In this document: positions 24,815 to 35,156 of the stretch, piece by piece
How positions within the stretch are numbered: the stretch's first letter is position 1
Layout of the letters: each line of letters begins with the position of its first letter
Origin: Subtercola vilae
Lineage (GTDB): Bacteria; Actinomycetota; Actinomycetes; Actinomycetales; Microbacteriaceae
Direction of reading: 5' to 3'
Length of the DNA stretch: 47,420 nucleotides
Assembly (NCBI RefSeq): GCF_004923255.1
Contig: NZ_QYRT01000029.1
Coordinates: 1-47,420 of the forward strand
Notes under the pieces: model-generated
Database searches by the model: none
What the model was told of the DNA's origin: nothing
The model's input: the letters and a program-made list of their open reading frames with translations, nothing else
Program-made: the position numbers and the translations under genes

Positions 24815-26068
24815 TTAGTTGTTTCCTTTCGTGCAGGTGACCTGGGCTGCGGTTTGCCCGGTCACTGCTGCGGGGAGCAGCGCGCCGGTCGGAGCTGGCG
24901 TTGGGGTCGCCGTCCCGGTAACGGTGGGTGCCGGCGTCCCTGCTGACGGTGTTGGGGTGTTTGTCGCGGACGGATCGAGTTGGGTTGCGACGCCGACGGA
25001 TCCGCTGAGTTGCAGGGGCTGGTCTGCTTTCAGTGCCGCATCCAAGGCGGTGACCGCAGAGTCGTTCGGCGCAACCCGGTTGGGGTCGTTCGGATCGGCG
25101 ATGGTGGGGTATTGAACGAAGACGACGTTATCCAGGCTTATATTCTTCAAAGCCAACGCGATCGCAACGAGTGTCGTGGGGTTGGTGAGGGTGTCCGAAA
25201 GGGTCATGTTCTTCGTCGCCGCGTTGGCGAGCGAGAACAAAGTGACGGGGTTGTTCAGCACGTCGCCGCTTTTGATCTTTCGAACCAAAGCGGACAGGAA
25301 CAGTTGCTGGTTGCTGATCCGGCCCAGGTCACTGCCGTCTCCGACACCGTGCCGGCTGCGCACGAACGCGAGGGCGGTGTCTCCGGAAATGGTTTGTTGC
25401 CCGGCGCTGAGGTGCAGCCCGGAGTAGTCGTCGTTGACATCGGTGGCGAGGCACACGGTGACGCCGCCGACGGCGGAGGACATGCTACTGACGCCTTGAA
25501 AACTGATCAGCGCCGCATACGGGATGCTCAGCCCGGTCAGTTTCTCTGCGGTAAGTACGATGCAAGGCAGGCCGCCTCGGGACAGCGTGGTGTTGAACAT
25601 GCCGTAGTCGGTTGCGGGGATCGTGCTTTTCCCGTCTGGGCTTGGACAGTCCGGGATCGGGGCCATCAGGTCTCTGGGGATACTGATCACGGACGCGTTG
25701 CTGTGATCGGCTGAGATGTGCAACACCATCGTGACATCGTTGCTGCCAGCCCCGGAACTGCCGGCAAGGTCAGCGGGGTCAGCGAACGCTGAACCTTGCC
25801 CGGTTCGCGTGTCGGTGCCAGCCAGGAGCAGGTTCACACCCCCTTCGATGGCACCCACGCCCGGCACGGGGGGTGCGGATTGGCCGGGCAGCAGCGCGAG
25901 GTGCACTCCTTGACCTACGTTTCCGGTGAGCTGCCACACCGCAATCCCGGCCACGCATGCCCCACTGACGACAGCAACGGTCAGAGCAAGGGCGATCAGT
26001 TTGACCACCCGCCCGACGGTGCTACCGTTCCGGGTTCGTGCGTGGCGCATGGTCGACTCAGAAGTCAT
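24815..26068 (-). CDS. LytR-CpsA-Psr (LCP) family protein
   Basis: A 417-residue membrane-anchored, extracytoplasmic enzyme. LCP proteins transfer polyprenyl-linked wall polymers (arabinogalactan, teichoic-type glycans) to peptidoglycan. A single N-terminal helix LIALALTVAVVSGACVAGIAVW (about residues 24-45) precedes the LCP domain. It shows the usual start VNLLLAGTDTR, then DVTMVLHISADHSNASVISIPRDL (Arg/Asp motif), and RSRHGVGDGSDLGRISNQQ (conserved Arg residues that bind the lipid pyrophosphate). A low-complexity Thr/Pro/Ala tail covers the last 60 residues. It is divergent from the SEDS operon at 26203 and coupled to the DUF1345 gene downstream. Confidence 0.9.
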   Translation of the reverse strand: MTSESTMRHARTRNGSTVGRVVKLIALALTVAVVSGACVAGIAVWQLTGNVGQGVHLALLPGQSAPPVPGVGAIEGGVNLLLAGTDTRTGQGSAFADPADLAGSSGAGSNDVTMVLHISADHSNASVISIPRDLMAPIPDCPSPDGKSTIPATDYGMFNTTLSRGGLPCIVLTAEKLTGLSIPYAALISFQGVSSMSSAVGGVTVCLATDVNDDYSGLHLSAGQQTISGDTALAFVRSRHGVGDGSDLGRISNQQLFLSALVRKIKSGDVLNNPVTLFSLANAATKNMTLSDTLTNPTTLVAIALALKNISLDNVVFVQYPTIADPNDPNRVAPNDSAVTALDAALKADQPLQLSGSVGVATQLDPSATNTPTPSAGTPAPTVTGTATPTPAPTGALLPAAVTGQTAAQVTCTKGNN

Positions 26069-26202
26069 TCCCGCAACCTAGCAACCGCGGCCCCGAAAGT
26101 TCATGTGAATACGGACATTATTGATCGCACTTTACTCACGGTCGATCCGCCCCTAGGCGTGGCTTCAACCGTCTGATCATTCCGCCCGTAGGGTCATGTT
26201 TC

Positions 26203-26523
26203 ATGGAACGCACTAGACCGTCCGGACGCTGGCTCTGGGCCGCCCTGACCATCGCGTACGTCCTCATGAGCGTCGATAGTGTGGCACAAATCGTACGAGC
26301 GGCTACCCCGTGGGGCGGTCTGGCCCTACTGGGCGCGAGCCTTCTGTTCGCTGCATTCTGTGCGGCCGGCTACCGGCACTACGGTCGCGTGATAGCACGT
26401 GCGGGCCATTACGCCATGTCGAGGGAGGCTGCTTCGGCAGCCGAAGACGCGGTCGTTGACGCTTTGGCGCGCGGACGAGTGCGCGCGGACGACACCGTAC
26501 CGATGGAAACAGAGAACGAATGA
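26203..26523 (+). CDS. Small two-helix membrane protein
   Basis: A 106-residue protein that I cannot assign to a named family. Two hydrophobic segments, LWAALTIAYVLMSVDSVAQI (about residues 10-29) and GLALLGASLLFAAFCAAGY (about 39-57), are followed by a charged cytoplasmic helix rich in Ala, Arg, Glu and Asp. The stop overlaps the start of the SEDS gene (ATGA at 26520), so it is translated together with it. A small partner or regulator of the SEDS protein is a reasonable guess from context only. It is divergent from the LCP gene, with a 134-bp gap. Confidence 0.65.
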   Translation: MERTRPSGRWLWAALTIAYVLMSVDSVAQIVRAATPWGGLALLGASLLFAAFCAAGYRHYGRVIARAGHYAMSREAASAAEDAVVDALARGRVRADDTVPMETENE

Positions 26524-27836
26524 ACAAAAAAGACGCGACGCTAACAAGCCGCGACCCGGTCATTAGTAGCCTCCAGCCGCGACCCCAGGCCGTCCCGTCC
26601 TCCGTATCTGTGGGTCTGCGCACAGCTCGAATCACCTTGGCGAAAGCGGCCCCGATGGTGTCGTCGAATTTCTACCTTCTTCTCGGAGTGACACTTTTCA
26701 TGGTCGCGTTCGGACTGATGATGGTGCTTTCGTCTTCCTCGGTTGGCTCCAAAATCGATGACAGCAGCTCGTTTTCGGTTTTCCTCCGCCAAGGCACGTA
26801 CGCACTTGTCGGTATTCCTCTGCTTCTGGTTGCTTCCCGGTTGCCGTCGACGTTCTGGAAACGCTCCGCATGGATCGTTCTCGCCGGCGGCTGCCTGTTA
26901 CAACTGCTTGTCATCGCCAGCCCGCTTGGTGTGACGGTGAACGGGAACCGTAACTGGCTCCAACTCGGTTCTCTTCCAGCCCTGCAACCCTCCGAACTCA
27001 TCAAAGTGGGCGTCGTGCTGTGGCTTGGGATGTTCCTGAGCAGAAAACAACACCGTATCGCCCAGTTTTCCCAAGCCCTCATGCCAACAATCCTCGTCAC
27101 AGGGACCGCTATCGTGCTCGTGGCTATCGGCGGTGACCTGGGTACCTCTGTCATCCTGATCGGAATAGTTCTAGGCGCCCTTTTCTTCGCCGGGATACCG
27201 CTCAGACACCTCGCCCTCCTCACCGCGATATCAGCAACGATCGCGATTCTTACGGCACTGTCAAGGCCGAACCGGGTCAGCCGGATCCTGGCATTCCTGC
27301 AGCCCAGCACAGCGGATTACAGCGGCACCGGCTGGCAAATCCAGAACGGTTACTTCGCGCTCGGCGACGGCGGAATCTTCGGGGTCGGTCTCGGCAACTC
27401 CAAGGCGAAATGGTCATGGCTGCCCGCGGTGGACACCGACTTCATTTTCGCCGTCATCGGCGAAGAGCTCGGGCTGATCGGTGGCTGCCTCGTGCTGATA
27501 CTGATCATCGTCCTCGGGGTCGCTTTCCTTCGCATCATCCGGGCTACACCGGACCCATTCGCGCGCGTTGTTACGGCGTCGATTTTGGTTTGGATCGTCG
27601 GGCAGGCTTTGGTCAACATCGCGGTGGTACTCGGCATGCTCCCCGTGCTGGGAGTACCGTTGCCTCTCATCTCGGCAGGCGGCACAGCACTGATCAGCTC
27701 GCTTCTCGCCATCGGGATCGTGCTCTCCCTCAGCCGTGAGACAGACACCCGCGATCCACTTCCGCGCAGGATGCCCGAGCTGCATCGACGTCGCGCTCAG
27801 CGGACCGGTCCCACATCCCGGGTGCCAGCAAAATGA
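26520..27836 (+). CDS. SEDS family peptidoglycan polymerase (FtsW/RodA-like)
   Basis: A 438-residue membrane protein with about ten helices. SEDS proteins polymerise lipid II into glycan strands. Visible hallmarks: the first helix block LLLGVTLFMVAFGLMMVLSSSSV, the conserved NGNRNWLQLG with LQPSELIKVG (about residues 142-165), TDFIFAVIGEELG near 305 (with the Asp at the catalytic position) and PLISAGGTALISSLLAIGIV near 385. The ending resembles FtsW more than RodA. A cytoplasmic N-terminus of about 55 residues is longer than usual. No class B PBP partner is encoded here. It overlaps the small gene upstream and the aquaporin gene downstream by 4 nt each. As transposon cargo it would be an extra copy beside chromosomal ftsW/rodA. 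Confidence 0.9.
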   Translation: MNKKDATLTSRDPVISSLQPRPQAVPSSVSVGLRTARITLAKAAPMVSSNFYLLLGVTLFMVAFGLMMVLSSSSVGSKIDDSSSFSVFLRQGTYALVGIPLLLVASRLPSTFWKRSAWIVLAGGCLLQLLVIASPLGVTVNGNRNWLQLGSLPALQPSELIKVGVVLWLGMFLSRKQHRIAQFSQALMPTILVTGTAIVLVAIGGDLGTSVILIGIVLGALFFAGIPLRHLALLTAISATIAILTALSRPNRVSRILAFLQPSTADYSGTGWQIQNGYFALGDGGIFGVGLGNSKAKWSWLPAVDTDFIFAVIGEELGLIGGCLVLILIIVLGVAFLRIIRATPDPFARVVTASILVWIVGQALVNIAVVLGMLPVLGVPLPLISAGGTALISSLLAIGIVLSLSRETDTRDPLPRRMPELHRRRAQRTGPTSRVPAK

Positions 27837-28651
27837 GCGCCAACGAAGCGGGAGGAGCTGACGGTGCACCTGCGTTGCGGCAAGTGCATGCGGCCTTATC
27901 GGTTCATGATCAGCGCCTGATCCGAGACTTCAACTACCCATCCCTGGAATGGCGGCGACTATTCGCGGAGGTCTTCGGAACATTTCTTCTTGTCCTCGTC
28001 GCGGCAGGTGGGGACATCGTCAACACCCTCACCCACGGCTCGGTCGGCCGGGTCGAGTCGGTCGCAGCACCCGCTTTGACCGTGATCGCGATCATCCTCT
28101 TCATGGGTGCTGTGTCTGGTGCGCATCTGAACCCTGTTGTGAGTATCGCGTTTGCGCTGCGCCGAGACTTCAGCTGGCGACGCGTTCCGGCGTATATCAT
28201 CGCCCAACTCCTCGGCGCGGCGGCCGCGTCGCTGCTGCTGCTTGGTGTGTTAGGCCAGACCGGCGGGACCGGCAGGACCCATCCCGGCACCGGTTTCACC
28301 GACCCGCAGGCATTCGTGATCGAAACCCTCCTCACGTTGGGTCTTGTCAGCACTATCCTTGGCACGGCATCTGGGGCGCAGAACGTCGGACACCTTTCCG
28401 CGTTCGCAGTCGGGGCATACATCCTCGCTGCTGGGCTTTGGGCTGGCCCGGTGAGTGGGGCATCGATGAACCCCGCCCGCACCTTCGGACCCGACCTGAT
28501 CAGCATGAACTTCGATGGGTTCTGGGTTTACACCGCCGGCCCACTGATCGGTACCGGTCTTGCCGTGGGTATCGCATACATTCTGCGCGGGCCCGGCGGC
28601 GGACGTTCCGGCCGGAAGGCAGCCCAAGGATCCCTCAGCCCACACCCTTAA
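27833..28651 (+). CDS. MIP family channel (aquaporin/glycerol facilitator)
   Basis: A 272-residue membrane channel for water or small polyols. Six helices and the two half-helix NPA boxes are visible. The first is changed to HLNPVVS (NPV instead of NPA, about residue 100), the second is the normal SMNPARTFGPDL (about 218). A changed first box occurs in several aquaporin subfamilies. The N-terminal 45 residues are a soluble extension, and the C-terminus is basic. The start overlaps the SEDS stop (ATGA), so it is translated with it. Linking a water/solute channel to a wall polymerase suggests an osmotic or turgor-related role for the cargo, which is inference. Confidence 0.88.
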   Translation: MSANEAGGADGAPALRQVHAALSVHDQRLIRDFNYPSLEWRRLFAEVFGTFLLVLVAAGGDIVNTLTHGSVGRVESVAAPALTVIAIILFMGAVSGAHLNPVVSIAFALRRDFSWRRVPAYIIAQLLGAAAASLLLLGVLGQTGGTGRTHPGTGFTDPQAFVIETLLTLGLVSTILGTASGAQNVGHLSAFAVGAYILAAGLWAGPVSGASMNPARTFGPDLISMNFDGFWVYTAGPLIGTGLAVGIAYILRGPGGGRSGRKAAQGSLSPHP

Positions 28652-28667
28652 CCCGACGAGCCTCTAT

Positions 28668-29054
28668 TTAGATTGCCGCTGCGTCATCCAAAGAGATGAT
28701 CTGAGCGGATACCGGCGTGTCCTCGCTGAGATGGTAGGAGGCACAAACCCGGTGGTAACCGTCCAGGATTTCTAACGGAACGCCCAGGAGGTTGCCGCGG
28801 AGCAGCAAAACCGGGCTGAGTTGCTTACCTTTCCGGATCCGTTTCAGATCCCTAGCCACCGACGGGTCATCGAGCGGTAAAAGACCGAGCCGGGATGCTC
28901 GCAGAAGATCTTTCGCGGGGTGAAAAACGATCGGGGTGCGCGCTAAAGCCGCGACCAACCGATCCGCGTCAACAGGGCGGCCCAACAACGTAAGATATGA
29001 GACCGCTGCCGGGTAATCGTGGGGCTGCGGATCTTTCGCCCAAACCACCTTCAT
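28668..29054 (-). CDS. ParB/sulfiredoxin-like small protein
   Basis: A 128-residue protein. The segment KGKQLSPVLLLRGNLLGVPLEILDGYHRVCASYHL (given here as two parts: the KQLSPVLLL strand, and EILDGYHRVCASYHL around residues 95-109) resembles the DGxHR motif of ParB N-terminal and sulfiredoxin-like folds, which bind and hydrolyse CTP or ATP. The rest shows no clear partner domain, and it is too short for a true partition ParB. ATG at 29054; it ends 16 bp from the convergent aquaporin gene. Function unknown; it is a candidate regulator or accessory protein of the cargo. Confidence 0.55.
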   Translation of the reverse strand: MKVVWAKDPQPHDYPAAVSYLTLLGRPVDADRLVAALARTPIVFHPAKDLLRASRLGLLPLDDPSVARDLKRIRKGKQLSPVLLLRGNLLGVPLEILDGYHRVCASYHLSEDTPVSAQIISLDDAAAI

Positions 29055-29319
29055 AGCAACCTCCCACTAGTTAGCCCAGGTTACTCGGCCGCCACCTGTG
29101 GATACCGCAGCGTGAGAGCCGAGTCATTCCCGGAGTCTTGTGGTGTTCCGGTATCTTCGGATTCCGGGAAACGCTGGCAACCCTCACCGCGAGCCACGAG
29201 CTTGTTCACCTTCTAGCCGTCTGGTGTCCACAAGGTGGCCACGAGATGCTCGGACGGACGGCAGCTCTGTTTCGTAATGTCAGGTAGGTCAGCTGCCTCC
29301 GCTACGAGATGAGAATGTC

Positions 29320-30518
<1,199 letters not shown>

Positions 30519-30522
<4 letters not shown>

Positions 30523-31316
30523 CGCGTCCACGCCGGATGAGGGGTCCGCTGGTCAACCGTGGCGTGCGGCCGAGGCGACTCGCGGTCCTCCTGTGCCTCA
30601 CCTTTTGCCTTGCGGCTGGGTCAGTCACTGGTTGCGCGGCGCAGACACCCACGTCGATAGCACCACCAACATCGATAGCAGCATCTGCTCCGAGCCCGAC
30701 ACCCAGGCCTACACTGACCCCGCAAGCATCGGTCGGGATAGCGGCGACCGCTACCGGTACGAGCGTCGATGTCTATGACACTCCCGAAGGCACCGTCACG
30801 GTGACGATGACGAACCCGGGACCCTCCGGTGCCCCCTTGAGCTACCTCGTCGAGGGCGAGAAGCCTGGGTGGTTGAAAGTGCAGCTCCCGGTCAGACCCA
30901 ACGGCAGTACCGGTTGGATCAAGTCCGATAGCGTCACCGAATCGAACCTCACCTACCGTGTCCAAGTATCCACCGAGCAGAACACGCTCACCGTTTATCA
31001 GAATGACACCGTCCTGAACACCTACCCGGTGGCGACCGGAACAGGCGGAACGCCCACCCCGCACGGGTCGTTCTACCTCCTCGAACTCCTCGCACCAACG
31101 AACAGCGGCTACGGACCGTACGCGTTCGGGCTCTCCGCGTTCTCCGATGCTCTCACCAGCTTCGGAGGCGGGCCAGGCCAAATCGGGTTGCACGGCACGG
31201 ACGATGCCTCCAGCATCGGACACGCCGTCAGCCACGGCTGCATCCGCATGAACAACACCGACATCAGCACCCTCGCCGCGCTCCTGCCCCTCGGCACCCC
31301 CATCACCATCCAATAA
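30519..31316 (+). CDS. L,D-transpeptidase (YkuD) lipoprotein
   Basis: A 265-residue cell-wall cross-linking enzyme. A lipoprotein signal ends SVTGC near residue 40, so it is anchored outside the membrane. A Pro/Thr-rich spacer is followed by an SH3-like region (SVDVYDTPEGTVTVTM to GWIKSDSVTES, about 85-145). The C-terminal YkuD domain then carries IGLHGTDDASSIGHAVSHGCIRMNN, quoted here as its two key parts: the HGTDD segment and the catalytic SHGCIRMNN (His and Cys near residues 240-245). L,D-transpeptidases make 3-3 cross-links insensitive to most beta-lactams. The TTG start at 30519 overlaps the upstream stop; ATG at 30537 is the alternative. Confidence 0.88.
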
Positions 31317-31437
31317 AACCGTCACCACTAACTCGGCCAGGGAACGAGGCCAGGAAGCGGATTATCTTTCAGGTGAAGGTTGGTAGGGTATCCGCTGATG
31401 AGCGGGCCGATCCCCGCGTCGGTGGGAGCGGCAGGGA

Positions 31438-33279
31438 ATGAGCCACAGTGCGATAGCCGCCGGTAAACATGCAGTCCACCGCCCCCAGGCCCGACGGCGT
31501 CGGACCATTGGGCGTCGGCGGGTGGTCATCGGTGTGGTCGCTCTGACTGTGCTGATCGTTGCGGCGTGGGCCGCGTTCGTGACATCCCAGGTCTTGGACG
31601 CGAAAACAGCGTTGCAGAACGCGCAAACCTCCGCTGTCGCGCTGCAAACCGCCGCAGCATCGCTGAATGCTGCAGCGGCGTCCGACGCGGCAGCCGAGTT
31701 CCAAACCGAGACCCAGCAGGCCGAGAACGACACCTCCGGGCCGCTGTTCGTCGCAGCGGAATGGATACCTTTCCTCGGCCCGAATCTGAAGGCGGTGCAA
31801 CAGGTTTCGGCGACCCTGGCCGGACTTGGAAGCGGGGCCGTATCCCCTGCTGTGACCTTCGCGAACACGCTCAGCATCAATTCGTTGCGTCCGGTGAACG
31901 GCAAACTGGACGTCGCCGTTCTGGCCAAAGCCAGCGCGACTATCACCACCGTTCAGGGCGCGCTGACCACGGCCTCAGCGAGCGTCCAGCAGATCGATAC
32001 CAGTGGCACCGTCTCAGAGATCGGTGCAGCGAAAACTCAACTCGTCAACACGCTGAGCAAAACTGGCGAGCAGCTTGGTAAAGCCCAAACAGCGATCGGT
32101 CAGGCCCAAAATATTCTCGGCGTGAATGGTCCACGGCATTACCTCCTGGGCTTTTTGAATAACGCTGAAACGACGGCCCTTGGCGGGGGTCCAGCCGCGC
32201 TGTCGATGGTGACCGTTGATGATGGGGCGGTCAGCATCACGGCTTCTGGGACGAGCGGTGATTTCCCGCTCACCGACGGTCCGGTGCGTCCGATGGATCA
32301 GAACTTGCTGAACATGTTCTCACCCGGTATCGCGTCGACCCTGAACTGGTCAACCAGCCGACCCGACTTCCCAACCGCAGCACTGACTATGAAAGCGTTC
32401 TGGGACAAATATAAAGGCGGCACCGTCGACGGTGTCATTACGGTCGACCCGATCGCACTCGCAGACATCCTGGCAGCGACCGGTCCGATGACGTTAGCCT
32501 CGGGCGACGTCCTGACCGCCCAGAACGCGGTTCCTCTCTTGCTTCATGACATCTACCTCCGCTACCCGCCAGCGGATATCGAGACCGACACCAACCCGTT
32601 CTTCACCGACACTGCCAAAACGGTCTTCACCGGCCTGACAACGACCACCGCCGACCCCAACCAGTTGCTGACCGCCGTCAACAAGAGCATCCAATCCGGT
32701 GACCTGCTGGCGTGGAGCGCGAATCCTGACGAAGAGAACCTCCTCACCGGCTCCCGGCTGCAAGGAGTGCTCCCCAACGACAACACCAAAACCACCCTGG
32801 TCGGCACATACTTCCGCGACGTATCGGTGTCTAAAACCGACTACTGGTTACACACCAGCACAACCCTGGCCACCGATGCCTGTACCAATCAACAGAACCC
32901 GAGCTTCACCGAAACGGTCACCCTGCACTCGAGCATCACCCAACAAGAAGCCGACTCGCTTCCAGACTTCGTCGTCGGCGGCAACTTTCACGGCAAGAAG
33001 TTCAGCACCGAAGTATACGTTTACGGTCCCGTCGGAGCGGTTCTCACCAATGCGACCGCTGGCACCTCCAGCGTGAACGCGGATGTCCGCTCCCCGTCAG
33101 AGGACCTCGGACGACCGGTCGCCCGATACCTCGTCGACCTCGCACCAGGCGAAACCAACACCGTCACCGCAACCTTCACCGGCATCCCAGGCGTTTACGG
33201 AACCCCCACGATCCAGGGAACACCAATGCTGAACCCGACCACCCAAACACCCAACGCCCCAGGCTGCCCAACCCGCTAG
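31438..33279 (+). CDS. DUF4012 domain protein
   Basis: A 613-residue membrane-anchored extracytoplasmic protein. A basic N-terminus (RRRRTIGRRR) and one helix VVIGVVALTVLIVAAWAAFV (about residues 28-47) are followed by a helical, Ala-rich segment to about residue 200. The DUF4012 domain then starts with GVNGPRHYLLGFLNNAETTA and continues to the end of the ORF; GTVDGVITVDPIALADILAA near residue 330 is typical. DUF4012 proteins are common in Gram-positive bacteria, often near glycan export or wall-polymer genes, with no proven activity. ATG at 31438 is clear. It follows the L,D-transpeptidase gene by 121 bp on the same strand and completes the envelope cargo. Confidence 0.85.
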   Translation: MSHSAIAAGKHAVHRPQARRRRTIGRRRVVIGVVALTVLIVAAWAAFVTSQVLDAKTALQNAQTSAVALQTAAASLNAAAASDAAAEFQTETQQAENDTSGPLFVAAEWIPFLGPNLKAVQQVSATLAGLGSGAVSPAVTFANTLSINSLRPVNGKLDVAVLAKASATITTVQGALTTASASVQQIDTSGTVSEIGAAKTQLVNTLSKTGEQLGKAQTAIGQAQNILGVNGPRHYLLGFLNNAETTALGGGPAALSMVTVDDGAVSITASGTSGDFPLTDGPVRPMDQNLLNMFSPGIASTLNWSTSRPDFPTAALTMKAFWDKYKGGTVDGVITVDPIALADILAATGPMTLASGDVLTAQNAVPLLLHDIYLRYPPADIETDTNPFFTDTAKTVFTGLTTTTADPNQLLTAVNKSIQSGDLLAWSANPDEENLLTGSRLQGVLPNDNTKTTLVGTYFRDVSVSKTDYWLHTSTTLATDACTNQQNPSFTETVTLHSSITQQEADSLPDFVVGGNFHGKKFSTEVYVYGPVGAVLTNATAGTSSVNADVRSPSEDLGRPVARYLVDLAPGETNTVTATFTGIPGVYGTPTIQGTPMLNPTTQTPNAPGCPTR

Positions 33280-33287
33280 AAGGCACC

Positions 33288-33569
33288 CGTGCCCTATGGG
33301 CGCACGCCGCTGGTTTGGAAGAGGTCGCCGCCACCTTAATCACCTGTTGCTGCGCCGCGCCGGCCGAGCGCGCGTGGTGGGGAGGAATGTGGGCCGACCG
33401 CATGCTCAACTCCGCGATCGAACACCAACTCATTGGCGCCAACCTGGCCACGCAAGCTGACCTCGAGCGGATCAGCGACGCCTGGAAGGAATGGGCCGAA
33501 GACGAAGATGGCTGGAGCTCCATCCTCCACGGCGAGATCCTCTACCGCGTGAGTTCTCCTGCCGAATGA
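33288..33569 (+). pseudogene. SAM-dependent methyltransferase, C-terminal remnant
   Basis: About 93 residues are open, with no start of their own in a normal context. The last 60 (WWGGMWADRMLNSAIEHQL, then ATQADLERISDAWKEWAEDE, then SILHGEILYR) match the C-terminal cap of class I SAM-dependent methyltransferases, where ATREDLERIAxAWREWA and VLHGEI(L/V) are typical. The SAM-binding Rossmann domain is missing. It lies between the DUF4012 gene and the resolvase res region, so it is probably a relic left by a cargo exchange. Confidence 0.6.
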
Positions 33570-33612
33570 TCACGGCTAACGGCACAAACACATCTGCAGC
33601 ACAGTCTCACTG

Positions 33613-33762
33613 ACGTCTCGGAAAACTACAGCTTTCCAAGACGCCCTAACTCTCTTCCGCCTCGGGCGGAGGAGCGGCGGATTGCCGGGGCACGGTCTGT
33701 CTCGGAAACATGTCTTACCGCGAAATGTCTTTCGCGCGGCACTTTTAGCGTTTTCTGAGACA
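33613..33762. promoter_or_regulatory. Candidate resolvase res site
   Basis: Upstream of the resolvase gene lie repeated, paired copies of TCTCGGAAA. One imperfect palindrome is at 33613-33643 (ACGTCTCGGAAA with TTTCCAAGACG). A second pair is TGTCTCGGAAA at 33699-33709 with TTTTCTGAGACA at 33751-33762. A resolvase normally binds two or three such dyads (sites I-III) next to its own gene, both to resolve cointegrates and to control itself. The repeats are seen; the role is inferred. Confidence 0.6.
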
Positions 33763-33769
33763 GAATGGG

Positions 33770-34369
33770 GTGGTGAGACATCTTGGGTATACGCGGGTCA
33801 GCACCAGAGGCCAAGACGCGAGGTTGCAGGTCGATGCTCTGGTCAAATCCGGCGTGCAGGAGCGTGATATTTTTGCCGATGTCACTTCGGGCAGTCGGAC
33901 CGCGATCTCTCGCCCCGGGATGAAGAAACTCCTCGAGTATGCCCAGCCGGGCGACACCGTAGTTGTGTGGCGGGTCGATCGACTCGGACGATCGTTGATC
34001 GATGTGCTGAACACGGTGAAGCTGCTTCAGCAGACAGACATACAGGTGAAGAGCATCTCGGATGGCATCGACCCGACGACAACATCAGGCCGACTGATGC
34101 TGAACATGCTCGCGACTCTGGCGGAATACGAACGCGAGCTGATCACGGAACGCGTAAATGCTGGGATCACGGCCGCCCGGCGAGGCGGCACGAAGTTTGG
34201 CCGGCCGCTGTCAGATCCCGTTGTGATTGCCGACAAACTCAAGCTCGTTTCCGAGGCGAGAGCGAAGGGTCGGACCGCAGAGGACGCGGCGAAGCTCGTT
34301 GGGTGGAGCCGCGCAACTCTCTACCGCCACCAGCAGGCCCTCGCAGCGCGCGAAAACGCCACCGTGTAG
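33770..34369 (+). CDS. tniR: Serine recombinase, TniR/Tn3-type resolvase
   Basis: A 199-residue site-specific recombinase that would resolve cointegrates formed during transposition. The catalytic Ser lies in YTRVSTRGQDARLQ (about residues 6-19). Other conserved parts are VTSGSRTAISRPGM, VVVWRVDRLGRSLIDVL (about 62-78, catalytic Arg and Asp region) and ATLAEYERELITERVNAGI. The C-terminal helix-turn-helix is RTAEDAAKLVGWSRATLYRHQ. Start GTG at 33770, or GTG at 33773. It stops 7 bp before the tniA start, and the candidate res site lies directly upstream. It is intact. Confidence 0.9.
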   Translation: MVRHLGYTRVSTRGQDARLQVDALVKSGVQERDIFADVTSGSRTAISRPGMKKLLEYAQPGDTVVVWRVDRLGRSLIDVLNTVKLLQQTDIQVKSISDGIDPTTTSGRLMLNMLATLAEYERELITERVNAGITAARRGGTKFGRPLSDPVVIADKLKLVSEARAKGRTAEDAAKLVGWSRATLYRHQQALAARENATV

Positions 34370-34376
34370 GTGTCTC

Positions 34377-35140
34377 GTGGACGCGGGTGAGCGGTGGCGT
34401 GTTCTTCGGCTGCATGTCGAAGACCAGATCCCGCTCGCCGTCCTTGCCCGGGAGACCGGGATCTCCGCTCGGACCCTGCAACGTTGGAACCAGCTCTACC
34501 GGGCAGGCGGCGTCGCAGCCCTGGACCCCCATGCGCGTATAGACAAAGGTGCCCGACGAACCTCAGCAGAGACGGTCGCGTTCATCGAACAACTGGCACT
34601 CAGTCGGCCGCGCCCGAGTCTCGCCACACTGCATCGTCTCGCCGTCATCGACGCGCGGGCGCGTGGACTGCCGGCGCCGAGCTATGCAACCGTGCGGCAA
34701 ATCGTCCAGGCCCTCGATCCGGCTCTTGTCACTTTGGCGCTGGAGGGTCCGGTCTCGTACCGAGACAAGCACGAGCTCGTCTTCCGGCGCCGCGCTGAAC
34801 ACCCGAACCAAACCTGGCAGTCCGACCACACCGAGCTCGACATCCTCATCGTCGGCGCTGACGGGAAACCTGACCGGCCATGGCTGACGACCGTGATGGA
34901 CGACTACGCCCGCGCCATCTGCGGATACATGGTCTTCACCGGGGCTCCCTCGGCTATCAATACCGCCCTCGCGCTTCGGCAAGCGATCTGGCGAAAGACT
35001 GACCCGACATGGGCGATGTGCGGCATTCCCGACATCCTGCACGTCGACCACGGCTCCGACTTCATCAGTCATCACCTCGAGCAGACCGCCATCGCCCTGC
35101 ACATCAGGATCATCCACTCGACCGTGGGTCGACCACAGGG
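34377..35140 (+). pseudogene. tniA: TniA-like DDE transposase, 5' part (split by IS3)
   Basis: These 254 codons encode the N-terminal part of a Mu/TniA-type transposase. A helix-turn-helix (LAVLARETGISARTLQRW, about residues 17-34) precedes the integrase core, with the first catalytic Asp in WQSDHTELDILIV (about 148) and the second in DILHVDHGSDFISHH (about 222). GTG at 34377 is the likely start, 7 bp after tniR. The frame is interrupted after GRPQG by an IS3 element, which adds about 22 foreign residues and a stop at 35207. Joined to the 3' part at 36499, minus one GGG duplication, it gives an uninterrupted 461-residue protein. Confidence 0.88.
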
Positions 35141-35156
35141 TGAACCGTCCCGGTTT

